Below are positions 35,553-47,742 of a DNA stretch of 64,000 nt, piece after piece. The DNA is from Ciona intestinalis (taxonomy: Eukaryota > Chordata > Ascidiacea > Phlebobranchia > Cionidae), in contig NC_020166.2 in NCBI RefSeq assembly GCF_000224145.3, positions 8,900,745 through 8,964,744 of the forward strand, written 5' to 3'. The translations under genes and the position numbers were made by a program. A model generated the notes under the pieces. It saw only the letters and a list, made by a program, of their open reading frames with translations. It did no database searches and had not been told where the DNA came from. Positions within the stretch are counted from its first letter, which is position 1. Each line of letters begins with the position of its first letter.

Positions 35553-38500
35553 ATGCTGAGAACTTTAAGTACAAAGTACCACCAGTTGCCAATCTTAAAC
35601 AGAAGGCATCCTACTTTAGTCAATGGCAATATTAGTTGCATTCATCTTCAAAGCAAGGTATTTATCGTTTTCGTTTAAACATTTATGTATAAGTTCAGTG
35701 TTTTTTAATGTTTTTTAATGTTAGATCTGCCTTGTAATATAGCTGTGGATTTGCCGTTAAACTAATTGTGTTGATGAATGTAACTTGCTTTATCCTCGCA
35801 TGGCAAGAAAACATATAACACAGGTGTTCTGTTTCATAAACCTTATGCCAGCTTACCAGTTACCATGTATGTTACTTTGTGGGTGACTATTTTTGCTATA
35901 CATATATACTTTTAGTACTGATTTTGAAAGAGTGTCTATACTTTCTGTTTTAAGTGTTTGGACCGTAATAGTCCAAGTCAAATTTATAAATTAAGTTTCT
36001 TTGATTTCAGTTGTTATACAAAACAAACTATGAGCGAAGTTTAAAAGACACGTCCGCTTATTGGGCTGAAGCTGCAGAAAATCTTGTGTGGACCAAAAAA
36101 TGGGACAAAGTTATTGACAATTCAAATTCTCCGTTCACTAAATGGTTAGAATAGTTGTTACAGAAAAATATAGAAAATCATACATACACATACTACTGAT
36201 ACGCTATATGTGTTTAACTTTATTTGTACTAGTTTCACAAGCCATATATAACTATTAAACTATACACGTACTAATAATGTTGTTTAAATTATGGTTTATT
36301 ACATTATAACATGTGTGTAGGCGTCATGTCTTTAATAGAATAAGTTTTGTACTTCTGTTTTCTGCATGAACAAGATAACGACTGTGGTTTTACCTTTACT
36401 GTCATTTTTTTTTGCTTTTAAAAACTTTTCCGATCTTGGGTACGTGATAGAAAAGACAAAATGAAGACATTCAACTATATGTTAATATCAGGTTTACAGG
36501 TGGTGAAATAAGCCATTGCTACAACTGCATAGATCGTCATGTGGATGAAGGTAATGGAGACAGGGTGGCTATAATACATGACAGTCCAGTCACTGACACA
36601 ATTCAAAATTTTACCTACAATGAATTACTAAAGCAGGTATATTTATAAGTCCTAACTTTAAATTTAACTGAAAGGTATGTGTGTAATTCATACTCCAATT
36701 ATTCCCAAAGACAATGTGCGATTTAAATCCATAATATGTATATTGAAATAAATCCAAGTTTGGGTAATGAATTTCAACTCTAAATAAAATGATTGCTTTC
36801 ATACAGGAATACAAACAGTTAAAAATCAAGTTTAAATGCTTGCTACCAGTATATTTCAACTAAGCTGCACTGCTGTAAAAAAAACACAATAAAAAATACA
36901 GAAGACCTTGTATGACTAAACTGTCTTTCCTTACAATGCTTATCAGCCATCACATTTTGGTTCCGTAAATCTTAAATATGGTTCTACAGGTATCCTGCCT
37001 TGCTGGTTGTTTGTCTGACATGGGGGTAAAGAAAGGAGACAGAGTTCTTATCTACATGCCAATGATACCCCAGGTAATTCAAATCATATAAATAGGTTTT
37101 TTAATGGTGAATATTTCAAAATAAATATTCTAGCTCTTGTATAAGTTTGAATTCAATGTGTGTAATGTGTTTTAGGTGAAATTTAAACAACAAGGGGCTG
37201 AGTTTTAGCACAAACCCACTGGGATCACCCTACTGTATAAATGTTTAAGTTTATCTAAATGGTTTCAGGCATTGCAAAATGCTTTTAACTTAGATTATAA
37301 TAAATGAAGGTGTTTTAACAACTGTTGTTTTGTCGCTATATCCTGTCTTCGTTTAAATTATTTTTAAATCTTCGCTATCGTAATCGAAGAGACCTATAAA
37401 ATTTTATTATTATTATTAAGGTATCTGATAGTACCAGAAGTTCTGTTTTAAAAATCTAGCCTTGCATATATGGTACTGTATTTGAGAATATTTGTGTAAG
37501 AATATTTAAAACTTTACTCTGAAGTAATGTTAGTGTTAGTATACTATAATGGTATTGGTAATGTTCCACTTTAAAGTTATTTTGTTGCAGGCAGTAGTAG
37601 CAATGCAAGCAACCATTAGACTTGGTGGAATTCATGTTGTTGTGTTTGGTGGATTCGCTGCAAAAGAACTCTCAGTTAGAATTGATAACTGCACACCTAA
37701 GTATGTATATCATGTTCTTTATTCTATATGGGTGAGGACCTAGGAATTAAGCTAGATTTGGTCCAATACCACAACACCCAAGGCCTAGACTGCTTTTTGT
37801 ACTTTTAAAAATGTTTTTTTTTTTAACAGAAACCACAGTATTGGTACAAAAGTAATCATACACACTGTAACAGATCTTTATCTTAAATAAGTGGTATAGC
37901 TTTAACATTTAGTCTTCGCACATTATTGCTATATATTTGAAGTTAACTTGCTTTATCTTCAAATGGACGGAAAATAAAAGTCATTATAACACGGGTGTTC
38001 CGTTTTATAGTAACTTACATACCTGTTACATGTTAAATTCTATTATACTTACATACTTGTTTCTGGCGCCGTGGCACGGTTGGTTTAGTGCGCATGCCTG
38101 AAACAGAACACTTTGGTTATATAATGACTGTCGATATCTGGCCATGCAAGAAAGTCTTATATTTATGCATTCCACACAACAGAGCTATTATATCTGCAAG
38201 CTGTGGAGTTGAACCATCCAGGGTTGTTCGTTACAAACCAATCCTAAATGAAGCATTAGCCATGGCTTCCCATAAACCGCTCAAAACAATTATTTATCAA
38301 CGACCAAACATGGTAGGTGGTTTTATTCCAGATGTATTTGACAAAGTCTTTACAATAAAGGGGAGACGTAATTCACTTTTCAGATGGTAAATGCCCTTTC
38401 AAAAATAAATTTTAATATCTTGTAAAAAATCACTTGTTTTTAGGAACCAGCAGAGTTAGGTGAAAATGATTTAGATTGGGATGAACTGATGAACAAAGGT

Positions 38501-41500
38501 CGATCACATGACTGTGTTCCTGTCCCCTCAAACCACCCCCTATACCTCCTATACACATCTGGTACCACAGGACTCCCAAAAGCTGTGGTTCGGCCAACAG
38601 CAGGACATTCAGTTCGTCTGCATTGGAGTATGAAGGCAATTTATGGTGTTGACCCTGGAGAGGTTGGTTTATGTTGTAGGATTAAAATCTATTGTAATAT
38701 CAGTTACTATTTTTTCTTGAAAATCTGTTTTATATTATCAGTAAAGAGTTTTTTTTCTTTAAGTAGTTTGTTCTATATTAATTATTAAAAATATTTATTC
38801 TTGAAAGTATGTTTTATTTTATCAGTAAATATATTTTTTGTACGTTTGCATAAGTTATCTTGTAGATTATTTGTCTTTCTATTTTTTGACTCTCTAGTTT
38901 AATAAAAAGTTTAGTAAAACACCCAGTTTCTATTCTATATGGGTGAGGTTCTTTTAGGTTAGAACCTAGAATTGACCACAAAGGTTATCCCATTAGGCCT
39001 ACTACATTCAGACTGCTTTTATATGCCTGAATCAAAAATTCAGTTCCCAATAACAAATTCTTACCGAACTAAGGTATTTTGGTCAGCATCTGACCTTGGT
39101 TGGATTGTAGGCCACTCATATATTTGCCATGCTCCACTAGTACATGGCAACGCCACTTTAATGTTCGAGGTATACCTGTAGTGTAGATGTTGCAACGAAA
39201 ACTAATTGCTGCATTGGAAATTACGCAAATTTTGTAAAATGCTAAAGTACTAGAAAATTTTTGCCTTTGAAATTGCATGTCAGAAAAAAAAATCAAATCT
39301 TATAAAATTAAAAATATTTATTTTGATTTGCTAAATTAGCAGTAGTTTAATTCTTTAATGTTGTAAATTGCATATTACTGTGTGGTGTTATACACAGGTG
39401 TTTTGGGCTGCTGCTGATATTGGTTGGGCTGTTGGTCACTCGTATGGCGTGCATGCTCCGTTGCTGCAAGGTTCTAAATCACTTTTATATGAGGTTTTAA
39501 CCTAATTCTGTAATTTGCATGCTTGTTTGAAAGGTAGAACTGTATACTAGTGAGCATTTTCTTACACCTTAATTTACATACCTTAGTATAATGAGAAACC
39601 AATAAACTTCTTTTTCCAAATGGTTTTTAATCAATTAATTTAAAATTAAAAAGAAAATATAAATGTATAATTTTTTTGGTACAAAAACCACCTATCAAAA
39701 TCAACGCCTGGCTGCACCACTGGGCACTGGTAGTGAGTAATGCTGCCAGTTCAGTGGTGCTAGTATATCGCATGTGCAGAGCGGTAGAGCATGACATTAG
39801 GAGTATATTTAATATTCATAGTTCAAATAAAAGAATGTAACTGTATCATGTTTCATAATTTAGTTTAAGCACTAGTACAGACGGTACATTTAAAGATTTT
39901 TTTTTCTAAAATATCTTTTTAGTGAATTTTCTGAATTAAAACAATTACATTGTGTAAGTGAATCTAAACGGAGTAAAATATTCAAAATGGCGTGACTACT
40001 TCTGATATTCACATTTCTACGGACTGTACATTATAAGTTTTATCATGTTTTGCATATTTTTGTAAATTATTTATCTTCAACTTTGTGATTTTATATTTAA
40101 GGGAAAACCGGTAGGTACACCCGATGCAACAACTTTCTTTCGAATTATTCAAGATCACAACGTTGCTGCGTTGTTTGTTGCCCCGACGGCCCTCCGTGCG
40201 ATTAAACGCGAAGACCCTGATGCACTTCTTGGCAAACAGTTTGATTTGACGAGGTGAATTTATATCTTTGTTTGCTTTTCTACAGCTTTTGTATTCATAC
40301 TGCAACTTACGTTCTTGATTAAATATTTGACATAATATATATATAAAAATTTTCGCCTGCCTAATTCTTAACTAAGTATGATACTGTTCTACTTCTTACC
40401 TCCAAGTTAAATGTTATTCTGTATCATATTACCATATTACTAACACTGTATAACAAAAATAAATAATTAGTTAGTTTTATCATGGATGTCACGATTGATG
40501 TGCATGTCTTCATAATGTTTATATACAACATGGCACAAAACGAAATGCATACAGCTTCGTCAATACCCGTGTTTCGTTTAATATTATTACTTCGGGCCAT
40601 TGCAAATACAGTGTTTTTAAACTATTTTATGCTAAAAAAGTTACTTTTACTTTATGGTAAAATACTTTATGCTAAAAAGTACTTTATACAACAAAAAGCA
40701 CTATGCTAGTTCTAAATACTTAATGTTGAAATAAGTTTGAAATGCAGATTTAACATAACAATACCTTCTCTTATATTCCCCCCAGCATGCGTAACTTATT
40801 TGTGGCTGGTGAACATTGCGACGTGGACACTCTTCGTTGGTCCAAAGATGCTTTTCAATCACCCGTGTTAGATCACTGGTGGCAAACAGAAACAGGAAGT
40901 GCTATAACAGCATCCTGTGTTGGATTGGGCAACCGGCTTGACCCCCCAGAAAGCTCAACAGGGTTACCAGTACCAGGCTGGGATTGTGAGTCATTTTGTT
41001 TTAAAGGAAAAAAATAGATACTTTATCAAAAATTAGATACCTTATCTTTTTGTCGAAAACACAACGAAAAAATGATTTTTTTAAAAAAACCAGCAAATTA
41101 TTATTTTTTTTTATTTAGTAAGAGTTGTTGATGATGATGGAAACGAAGTTGAACGAGGAACCCTCGGAAATATCGTCGCAAAACTTCCACTACCGCTTGG
41201 AACGTTCCAAACACTTTGGAATAACGATGAGAGGTTTAGGAATACTTACTTCACTAAATATGAGGTGGGTTCAAAGTCTCGTAGTCGATTTAACAAATTT
41301 CATCGCTGACTGCATTCTTCTTTATAGATGTTGTCAACTTTTTGATAGAAAATTTTTAAGTTTTTAAAATAGTGTTGATGACATTTAGAAGTCTTGTTAT
41401 TTCGTCATCTGTTAATAATCATATCTCTTAATAGATTGTCTAAATTGTCACCCATACAATAAAAAAAATATATATAGCACATCATGTCCAATAACGAATT

Positions 41501-42977
41501 TCATTACCCTTTTACTAGATATTAAATAAGTGTCATAACATTTTCTTTGAATAAATTTATAAATTTCTGCAGGGGTACTATGATACCATGGATGCTGGTG
41601 TACAGGATGAAGATGGTTATATTTCTGTGATGTCACGAACTGATGATGTCATCAATGTTGCGGGTCATCGACTGTCTTGTGGTCATATTGAAGAGGTGAT
41701 AAATTCACATGAACAAGTGGTGGAATGTGCTGTTGTAGCAAAAGATGACAAACTTAAAGGTTCCATACCGTTCGCTTATATCGTCATTAAATCTGGTAAG
41801 TTCAGTTTTCCAGACATATCAGAAAATATAGTAGGGTGGGGGAAGATGGGACACCTTTGGCACATAATATCCAAATATCCTGATTGTATTTTAAACAATT
41901 AACAACGGTCTAGGAGAGTCGTGAGGATACGCTTTTATAATTCTTTGCATTTTCTTTGTTTACTACCAAATTGGGCGAGAAAATAGAATGAAAAGGTGTT
42001 CCATCTTCCCCCAACCTACTATACTAAAATTTTAATGGAATTCCAGAAGATCCTAGTAATAGTCTGTTTTGTGATCCGAAAAACTGTGGCCAAAAGATCA
42101 TTTTAGAATTGGAATAAATCTGAGTGCAACAAAATAATCTATGTGGTTGAGAACCTTGGATTTAGGCCAGATTTGGTCTGTTACCACAACAGCCAGAAAT
42201 CTTTAAGTAAGCGGTTCATGAGACCAGTCCAACTATATCCACAACACAGTTACCATATACATTTAAATATTAATTTAAAATTTTTGTATTTTATTTGTTA
42301 AACATTTGTGTTTTAAAGACTGCCGTGATCCGCAATCTGTTTTACCAAGTATTATCAAGTTAGTACGCGATGAAATTGGTCCAGTTGCTGCTTTTAAACA
42401 TGCTGTGTTCGTAAATCGACTTCCAAAAACTCGATCAGGAAAAACACCAAGAAACACATTACAAGCTATATGCAATAAAAAACCATACAAAGTAAGCTTA
42501 GGCTATAAACTCCCCGTTTTCCCCAAACCCCAATTTTACACTGTAATGACATATGACTTACCTCTTAGTATATTAAAGAAAGTGTAAGATTATATGTATG
42601 CTGTGACACAGCTCGAATAAAAATAAGGGTTGGGTTTAATTCCCCTTTGCCTAAAACCCACCCTTTTACACCTTGATTGACATAACTTAGTCTAGTAAGA
42701 AACATAGATACCACAACTGCGTTTTTAAAACATGTTAAATTAAACCAAAAAAATGTAATTTTTTAATTTAAACAAAAGTATATTGTACAAAATCTCATGT
42801 CCCCTTAATCCAACCCTAGGTCGCAGCCCAATTTGTATAAGAGTTTAACTAAATGGTAATAACTTTTTATATCTGTATATAAATTTTTAACAATTGTTAT
42901 CCCAGGTATCGCCCACTATTGAAGATTCAACTGTTTATCCGGAACTTGAAAAATCTGTGTCAGAATATTCCCCATGA
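35553..42977 (+). CDS. ACSS3: acyl-CoA synthetase short-chain family member 3, mitochondrial
   Basis: ATP-dependent activation of a short acid (propionate preferred in mammals) to its CoA ester in the mitochondrial matrix, 662 residues. Exons: 35553-35657, 36011-36144, 36492-36636, 36990-37073, 37591-37700, 38183-38312, 38444-38662, one of 39074-39169 or 39398-39493, 40102-40253, 40786-40985, 41119-41264, 41573-41795, 42319-42491, 42906-42977. All phases close. The Arg/Lys-rich start without acidic residues fits a mitochondrial presequence. Motifs in order: YTSGTTGLPKAVVR (P-loop), the acyl-pocket exon GW(I/A)VGHSY, LDHWWQTETG (pocket Trp), YYDTMDAG, MSRTDDVINVAGHRLS (hinge), and LPKTRSGKTPR with the catalytic Lys. 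The end, VSPTIEDSTVYPELE, matches the ACSS3 C-terminus. The neighbouring sulfotransferase begins 606 bases downstream. Confidence 0.95.
35773..35895 (-). mobile_element. SINE tail fragment in ACSS3 intron 1
   Basis: Reverse tail: taacttgctttatcctcgca, acacaggtgttctgtttcat, gttaccatgtatgttacttt. Confidence 0.65.
37309..37420 (+). repeat. short repeat with TTA tail, ACSS3 intron 4
   Basis: Shares ttttaacaactgttgttttg, tcgctatatcctgtctt and gtaatcgaagagacctataa with the 21390 copy and ends in ttattattattatt. Confidence 0.7.
37935..38165. mobile_element. two SINE pieces in opposite orientation, ACSS3 intron 5
   Basis: A reverse tail at 37935-38030 is followed by a plus copy at 38062-38165. The plus copy starts with the tRNA-like head (ggcgccgtggcacggttgg, A-box-like) and passes straight into the tail. 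The plus copy ends about 15 bases before the exon 6 acceptor. Confidence 0.65.
39074..39169 (+). other. ACSS3: ACSS3 alternative exon 8a
   Basis: A 96-base phase 0-0 exon encoding VFWSASDLGWIVGHSYIC... It has an aag acceptor, as exons 9 and 13 of this gene also do, and a gtatac donor. It is open, and resembles the vertebrate ACSS3 block (SDLGW..GHSYIC) more closely than 8b does. The pyrimidine tract before it is poor. Confidence 0.7.
39398..39493 (+). other. ACSS3: ACSS3 alternative exon 8b
   Basis: A second 96-base phase 0-0 exon, 228 bases after 8a, encoding VFWAAADIGWAVGHSYGV... It has a clean acacag acceptor and a gttttaa donor. It matches 8a at 19 of 32 residues, with the catalytic-core positions kept. 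Ile versus Ala differs at the pocket position. Confidence 0.8.
41827..42025 (+). mobile_element. MITE family A, full length, ACSS3 intron 12
   Basis: Near-consensus, beginning 30 bases after the exon 12 donor. The only family A copy I find right of 35 kb. Confidence 0.9.
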
Positions 42978-43583
42978 TATCATGTCAAGTTTAGGCAATT
43001 CTTTTTATTTTAACTTGGGTGTTTTAACTTGTATATCACTAGCAGTGTTTAAGTGCCTTGTAATTTTAATAATAGTACATGCGCTTATGCAAAAAATTTT
43101 GTTATTCAACTTTAATCATGAATTTTAATTTTAATTTGCTGCCTTGTTATCATTTTTTTTTTATTTGCCGAGATCAAATTTTTAAAGGTTGTTGTGTCAA
43201 TATTTTTTTACGGGTTTGTATCTTACGCAATGTGCATTCCCTCCTTTTATTGCTATGCTTTTTGTTTTTATTGCAAAATCATTCGATACAATAAAATCAC
43301 CAATCAGGGATATCAGCAAACTTCTTTGTATGCTAATCGTATTTGTGGTCACTATTTTGTGAATCCCAGTGAACAAACACTCTGATCAATTAATAATTTG
43401 CTGATAAGTCAGTTTGGAAATTGATCATTAAAAGTTTATTATTGGTATTAGAGGAGTTTTACAGCCATTACATTTTAGTTTTGTTAAGAGTTGGAATCAG
43501 TCATTCATGTTTATTATTAAAATTGGTGCAGTTTACGACCAGAATTGGATAAGTCTTGTTAAGATTTGAGCAGTAGTATCATT

Positions 43584-46240
43584 ATGTCTGAAGCTATACA
43601 TAGCATATGTGAGTTGTTTCCTGAAGACAGTCCACCAGATGTCAGTGAATACCTTGAATATTGGGATAAAATGAAAATGGTAGCCGATAGGAAAAAAATA
43701 CAGAAGTTTTAACCTGTAGGCTCGATTTGAACCACACAATGCTAACTTTGTAAATACAGAGTGGAATCCAAAGGCAGGGGATGTATTTGTTTGTTCCTAT
43801 CCAAAAACAGGTAAAAATTTTAATGGTAGTTAGAATTCTGGTAGTTAAAATTTCTAAGACTTATAATGCTACATTTAAGTCATTGGTATCTAAAAAGGTA
43901 ACTTAAAACTTTAATGTGGTAGTAGAATGTCAAATACACACAGCGTTACATTTAACTATTATATTAGTTTACAGTTTATTAGGCAATAAACAGGTAACTT
44001 TAATGTTTATTAATTTTAATGCAATAGTTTTTACTACTATAACTACATTTACTGCTAAATTTTTTTTAAGGGGATTTATCTTTATTCTTTGTGTATGTAT
44101 GTTGTGTAATATACTATTAACTTTAATGTAATAATTACAATGTCCAAGACTTGTAACACTATATTTGACTGTAATTGTCATCAGCCTAAAATAAATTCCT
44201 TTTTGTAAAGGAACAACTTTGGTTCGGGAAATTCTGCGTCAAATTATTTACTGCCGAGATGAAAAACTTCTGAAGAAAACAAACGTGTGTAGTTACATGT
44301 ACATGTACTTGGAGTATGGACCAGGTATTTTAAATTTATCTTGACTGGCTTTACTACAGGACGTGCGCTGCTTTAATATTTTTTTACGACTTGTAAGCAA
44401 CAACAACATACATTCAGTCTATTTGAAAGAAGCAGCTAATTGAGGTGTTTAGAAACAAAATAAAAAGGGTCAAAGCCTGTATTGATGCTAACAGGGGTCA
44501 CTTTCAACATCAGTTATACTTTTCATTCATATTTACTTTCTTGATTCTATACTGAAACATGTCTGTTTATAAATATGTAAGTGCACAGTGACTTTCTGAA
44601 TACCCTACTAAATAACATTTTATGTTTATACATCCTGGCAGTTTCTAAATACAAAATAGTCGACCAGTTACCAATGTCAACAAGAATATTTGGAACACAT
44701 TTACCTGCTCAGGTGATTACTTTAAAAAATTTCAGAAAGTTGGCAACAAGGTTCATTTTCAAAAATCTTTTTTATGCATAATAAAAATTATCTTTCCGGC
44801 ATTATGTAAATATTTGTTCAATGTCTGGTATGAAAAAACTCTGTATTTTGAACAAGTCTTTTCCAGTGAAGTCTTGCCGGATAACAGAGGAAATATCGAA
44901 AGTACACTCCATTTTTTATACCAGATGAGCTGTTAAAAGATTATTTACATTATGCTAAGTAGCGGAAGTAACAGGTATATATGTTTCTGAACCGTCTTAT
45001 GACATATAATGACATGTTTTTACAACTAGATGGTATATGTGCGTCGTAACCCCAAAGATCAAGTACTTTCGTGGTATCACTTCACTCAGACCTACTCCAC
45101 AGTCAAAGCAAACATTCCCCCCCACAATGAAATTTTCCCCAAGGAAATAAAATCATTTATCAACCTGGCTATAACAGGTAATAAATCTGTTCTGAAAAGC
45201 TGATTGTTGGAAAACTGTCTCAATTTTTTTGAACTTTTGTTTGTTATGTATATTAATTTAATCAAACTTAGAAATATTTAATAACCGTATCATTAGTGCT
45301 TTGTATTAAAAGGGAAGCAAAATGTGCTTGCTAAAGATGGAGAGGGGTATTTAGAGCATGTGAGAGATTGGGCCAAGCACAAAAATGATTCTAATGCCAT
45401 GTTTCTGATGTATGAAGACATTAGACAGGTAACATCTCGGTGCAAGTGAACATTTTTCCTCCTCCCACGTTTTTTTTAAGAAATATATACAGCTATTAAA
45501 AGCTGAACCTGCTGTAGATCGAATTCTGCAGAAATGAGGAACCAAAAAAAAACATACACAGCAAAAAATATGATAATACTTTTTTTAAGAAATGCAGTAA
45601 CAAGCTTAGTTTATGGTTTTCCATCGCTGTAAAATCAACACATAGCCTACTTAAATAAATTTTCTATTTTAGAATATTTTGCTTACAGGATTTCGAAAAT
45701 GCTGTTAGAAAACTTTGTCAATTCGTTGAAGTTGACTTGACTTATGAGGAAATAAAACAAGTGATACAAAATTGCTCACTTCAAACCATGAAAACACAAG
45801 AAGAAAATTCAAAATCTGAACACCCTATCGTCAGAAATGGTTAAGTTGTTATGAGATTTGTTTGGTATGTTTAATTTTAAATGTTTAAAATTGTGATGTG
45901 GCATGTAGGTGAAAACTTGAACTAAAGTGTAAAGAGCTTTGTTTTTTTAAAAAAACATAATAGCAAAATGTGAGTATTGTACTGTTTGTTTTTAGGCAAA
46001 ACTGAAACATTGGTAAAAAAGAGTTAAAAATTAGTAGTTTAATTGTCAGGGTTATAAATCTTACTTAAATGTGCTTAAAGTTGAAATAATTCCAATTAGA
46101 ACTAATCTGTTTTTACAGGATGTGTTGGTGATTGGAAGAATTATTTGACTGTGTACCAGTCAGAATACTTGGACAAAAAAGTGGAAGAAGTATTGGGAGC
46201 AACGGATATCAAGTTTAAATACACACTTCATTCAGAATAA
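43584..46240 (+). pseudogene. cytosolic sulfotransferase (SULT family), disrupted in this sequence
   Basis: PAPS-dependent sulfotransferase fold. Pieces: 43584-43810, 44211-44324, 44642-44712, 44888-44974, 45030-45177, 45313-45428, 45689-45839, 46119-46240. All splice sites and phases are kept. Motifs: SYPKTGTTLVREI (5'-phosphosulfate loop, across the first junction), RIFGTHLPAQ, VYVRRNPKDQVLSWYHF (3'-phosphate region), FLMYEDIRQD, and GCVGDWKNYLTVYQ. The reading frame is broken. The first piece meets TAA after KKIQKF and needs a one-base shift near 43728. The fourth ends AK-TAG-RK-TAA-Q before the intact MVYVRRN exon. A 40-base intron (43680-43719, gtagcc...ctgtag) would bypass the first break but not the second. 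It could be a young pseudogene, or a null allele of a live gene in a very polymorphic species. Confidence 0.7.
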
Positions 46241-47742
46241 CTGTGTAACAAAACATTTATACCTTTATTTAAAACATTCTTCTGTTTGCTTATCAGTATT
46301 GACAATTCAATATGTCCACCATATAATAATGATTAATGTAACTTGCCTTAACCTTGCATGTTGTTATAACACAGTAGTTCTGTTTAATCGACAGTTGTTA
46401 TAACACAGTAGTTCTGTTTAATACACCTTATTCCTGCTTACATTTTACTGTGTTTATAATTTTGTGTGTAATTATATTTTTATCACGTAGTGTAAACATT
46501 GTGCTATCTCCAGCATTTAAAAAAAACATTAGACAACATTAACAGACTTTCTGTTATGTATAGTTAAACCAATATCTAGATAGTGACCAATAACTTAATG
46601 CATTTATCAAATAATATAAAGGTTTACGTACACTGTTGTCTTCAATAAAATATTAACTTGGAAATATTTAAACCTAAATGGCTCCTTGTTTGTCTGCTAG
46701 GTGTAGTGACAATGGTTTTTAATTTTTTTTCAATTGTTGAAGAAACAAATTAAGTATTTATTTTTATATTATGAATTTTTCTGTAACAACATCCCCGACA
46801 CACATAGAAATTTTCACTTAAGCAGTGTTGGATTGTATGGTTAATTTTTAATGCTTGGGTAACAATAAAGCATGTAACGGATATGTAATAAAATCAAGGT
46901 TGAAAGATTTAAAGGAGCACGGTTTTATCTCACGGTTTCAATGAAACAGATATTTAAAAATGAAAAAAATCAAATGTGTGTCGACGCATGGATATTTTTC
47001 ATAAAAAAAGTGTCTCTTATTCTCTTTGCAATTTTAAATTACTAAAGAAGAATTATTTTTTTGAAATTGTTACAATGAATGTTTTTTTTTGTAAATACAG
47101 ATGGAGTAAGATGGATAACACACAATGCCTTGTATTAAAAAAATATATATATGAATTATTATAATTGTTCCACATTGTCAAATTTGCCCTGATAGCAGAA
47201 GAAACATGAACATGTACAAGAGAGTAAATTTCTAATGAGTGAGCACGAATTAAAATAAAATATTTTTTATTATATTTATTTTTCAACATTCGTATAAAAA
47301 ATATATATTTTAAGTTTTTTCATGTTTTTACCATGTTTGATCCAATTTCTGCCTGTTTTGTGCTATTTTGGGGAGGAATACTTTTGTAGATTTTTGGCTA
47401 AATTTTTATGAACAAAACACGGGCAAAACTTGGACAAAACATTGCCAAAACATGGGCAGCACTACTAAATACGTAAATAATAAAGTCAAAATCCCGGTGA
47501 TAGATACAAATATTGAGGATAAGAAAAAATCTGTAATGGTCGCTAATCTTCTCGGCTCTCGTTCTGTGTACTATATACTAGAGTTACTTTGGAGTTCATC
47601 AGCTCTGTATACTATATACTGAAAGCACTTTGAAGAATCACTACTATCCGAAATCGTGTATCAAACGTTAACCAAATTATTTTCGGCTTTGCGCAGAAAC
47701 TGTTTTTATTGCTGCATAAAGGATATTTTAAGAAAAAGCAAA
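46241..47742. other. spacer, sulfotransferase to SF3B5
   Basis: Sulfotransferase 3' region with AATAAA near 46646, one SINE tail, then AT-rich sequence. No exon seen. Confidence 0.6.
46330..46480 (-). mobile_element. SINE tail with internal duplication
   Basis: The tgttataacacagtagttct block is present twice in tandem (about 46363 and 46395) within a reverse SINE tail. Confidence 0.6.

Noticed and set aside
42978-43583. ACSS3 and sulfotransferase as one operon
   Set aside because: Same strand, but 606 bases apart. Ascidian operons usually have almost no spacer, and no trans-splice evidence is visible.
47368-47622. 84-codon plus-strand frame before SF3B5
   Set aside because: No domain recognised; partly simple repeats of aaaacatgggcaaaac type.
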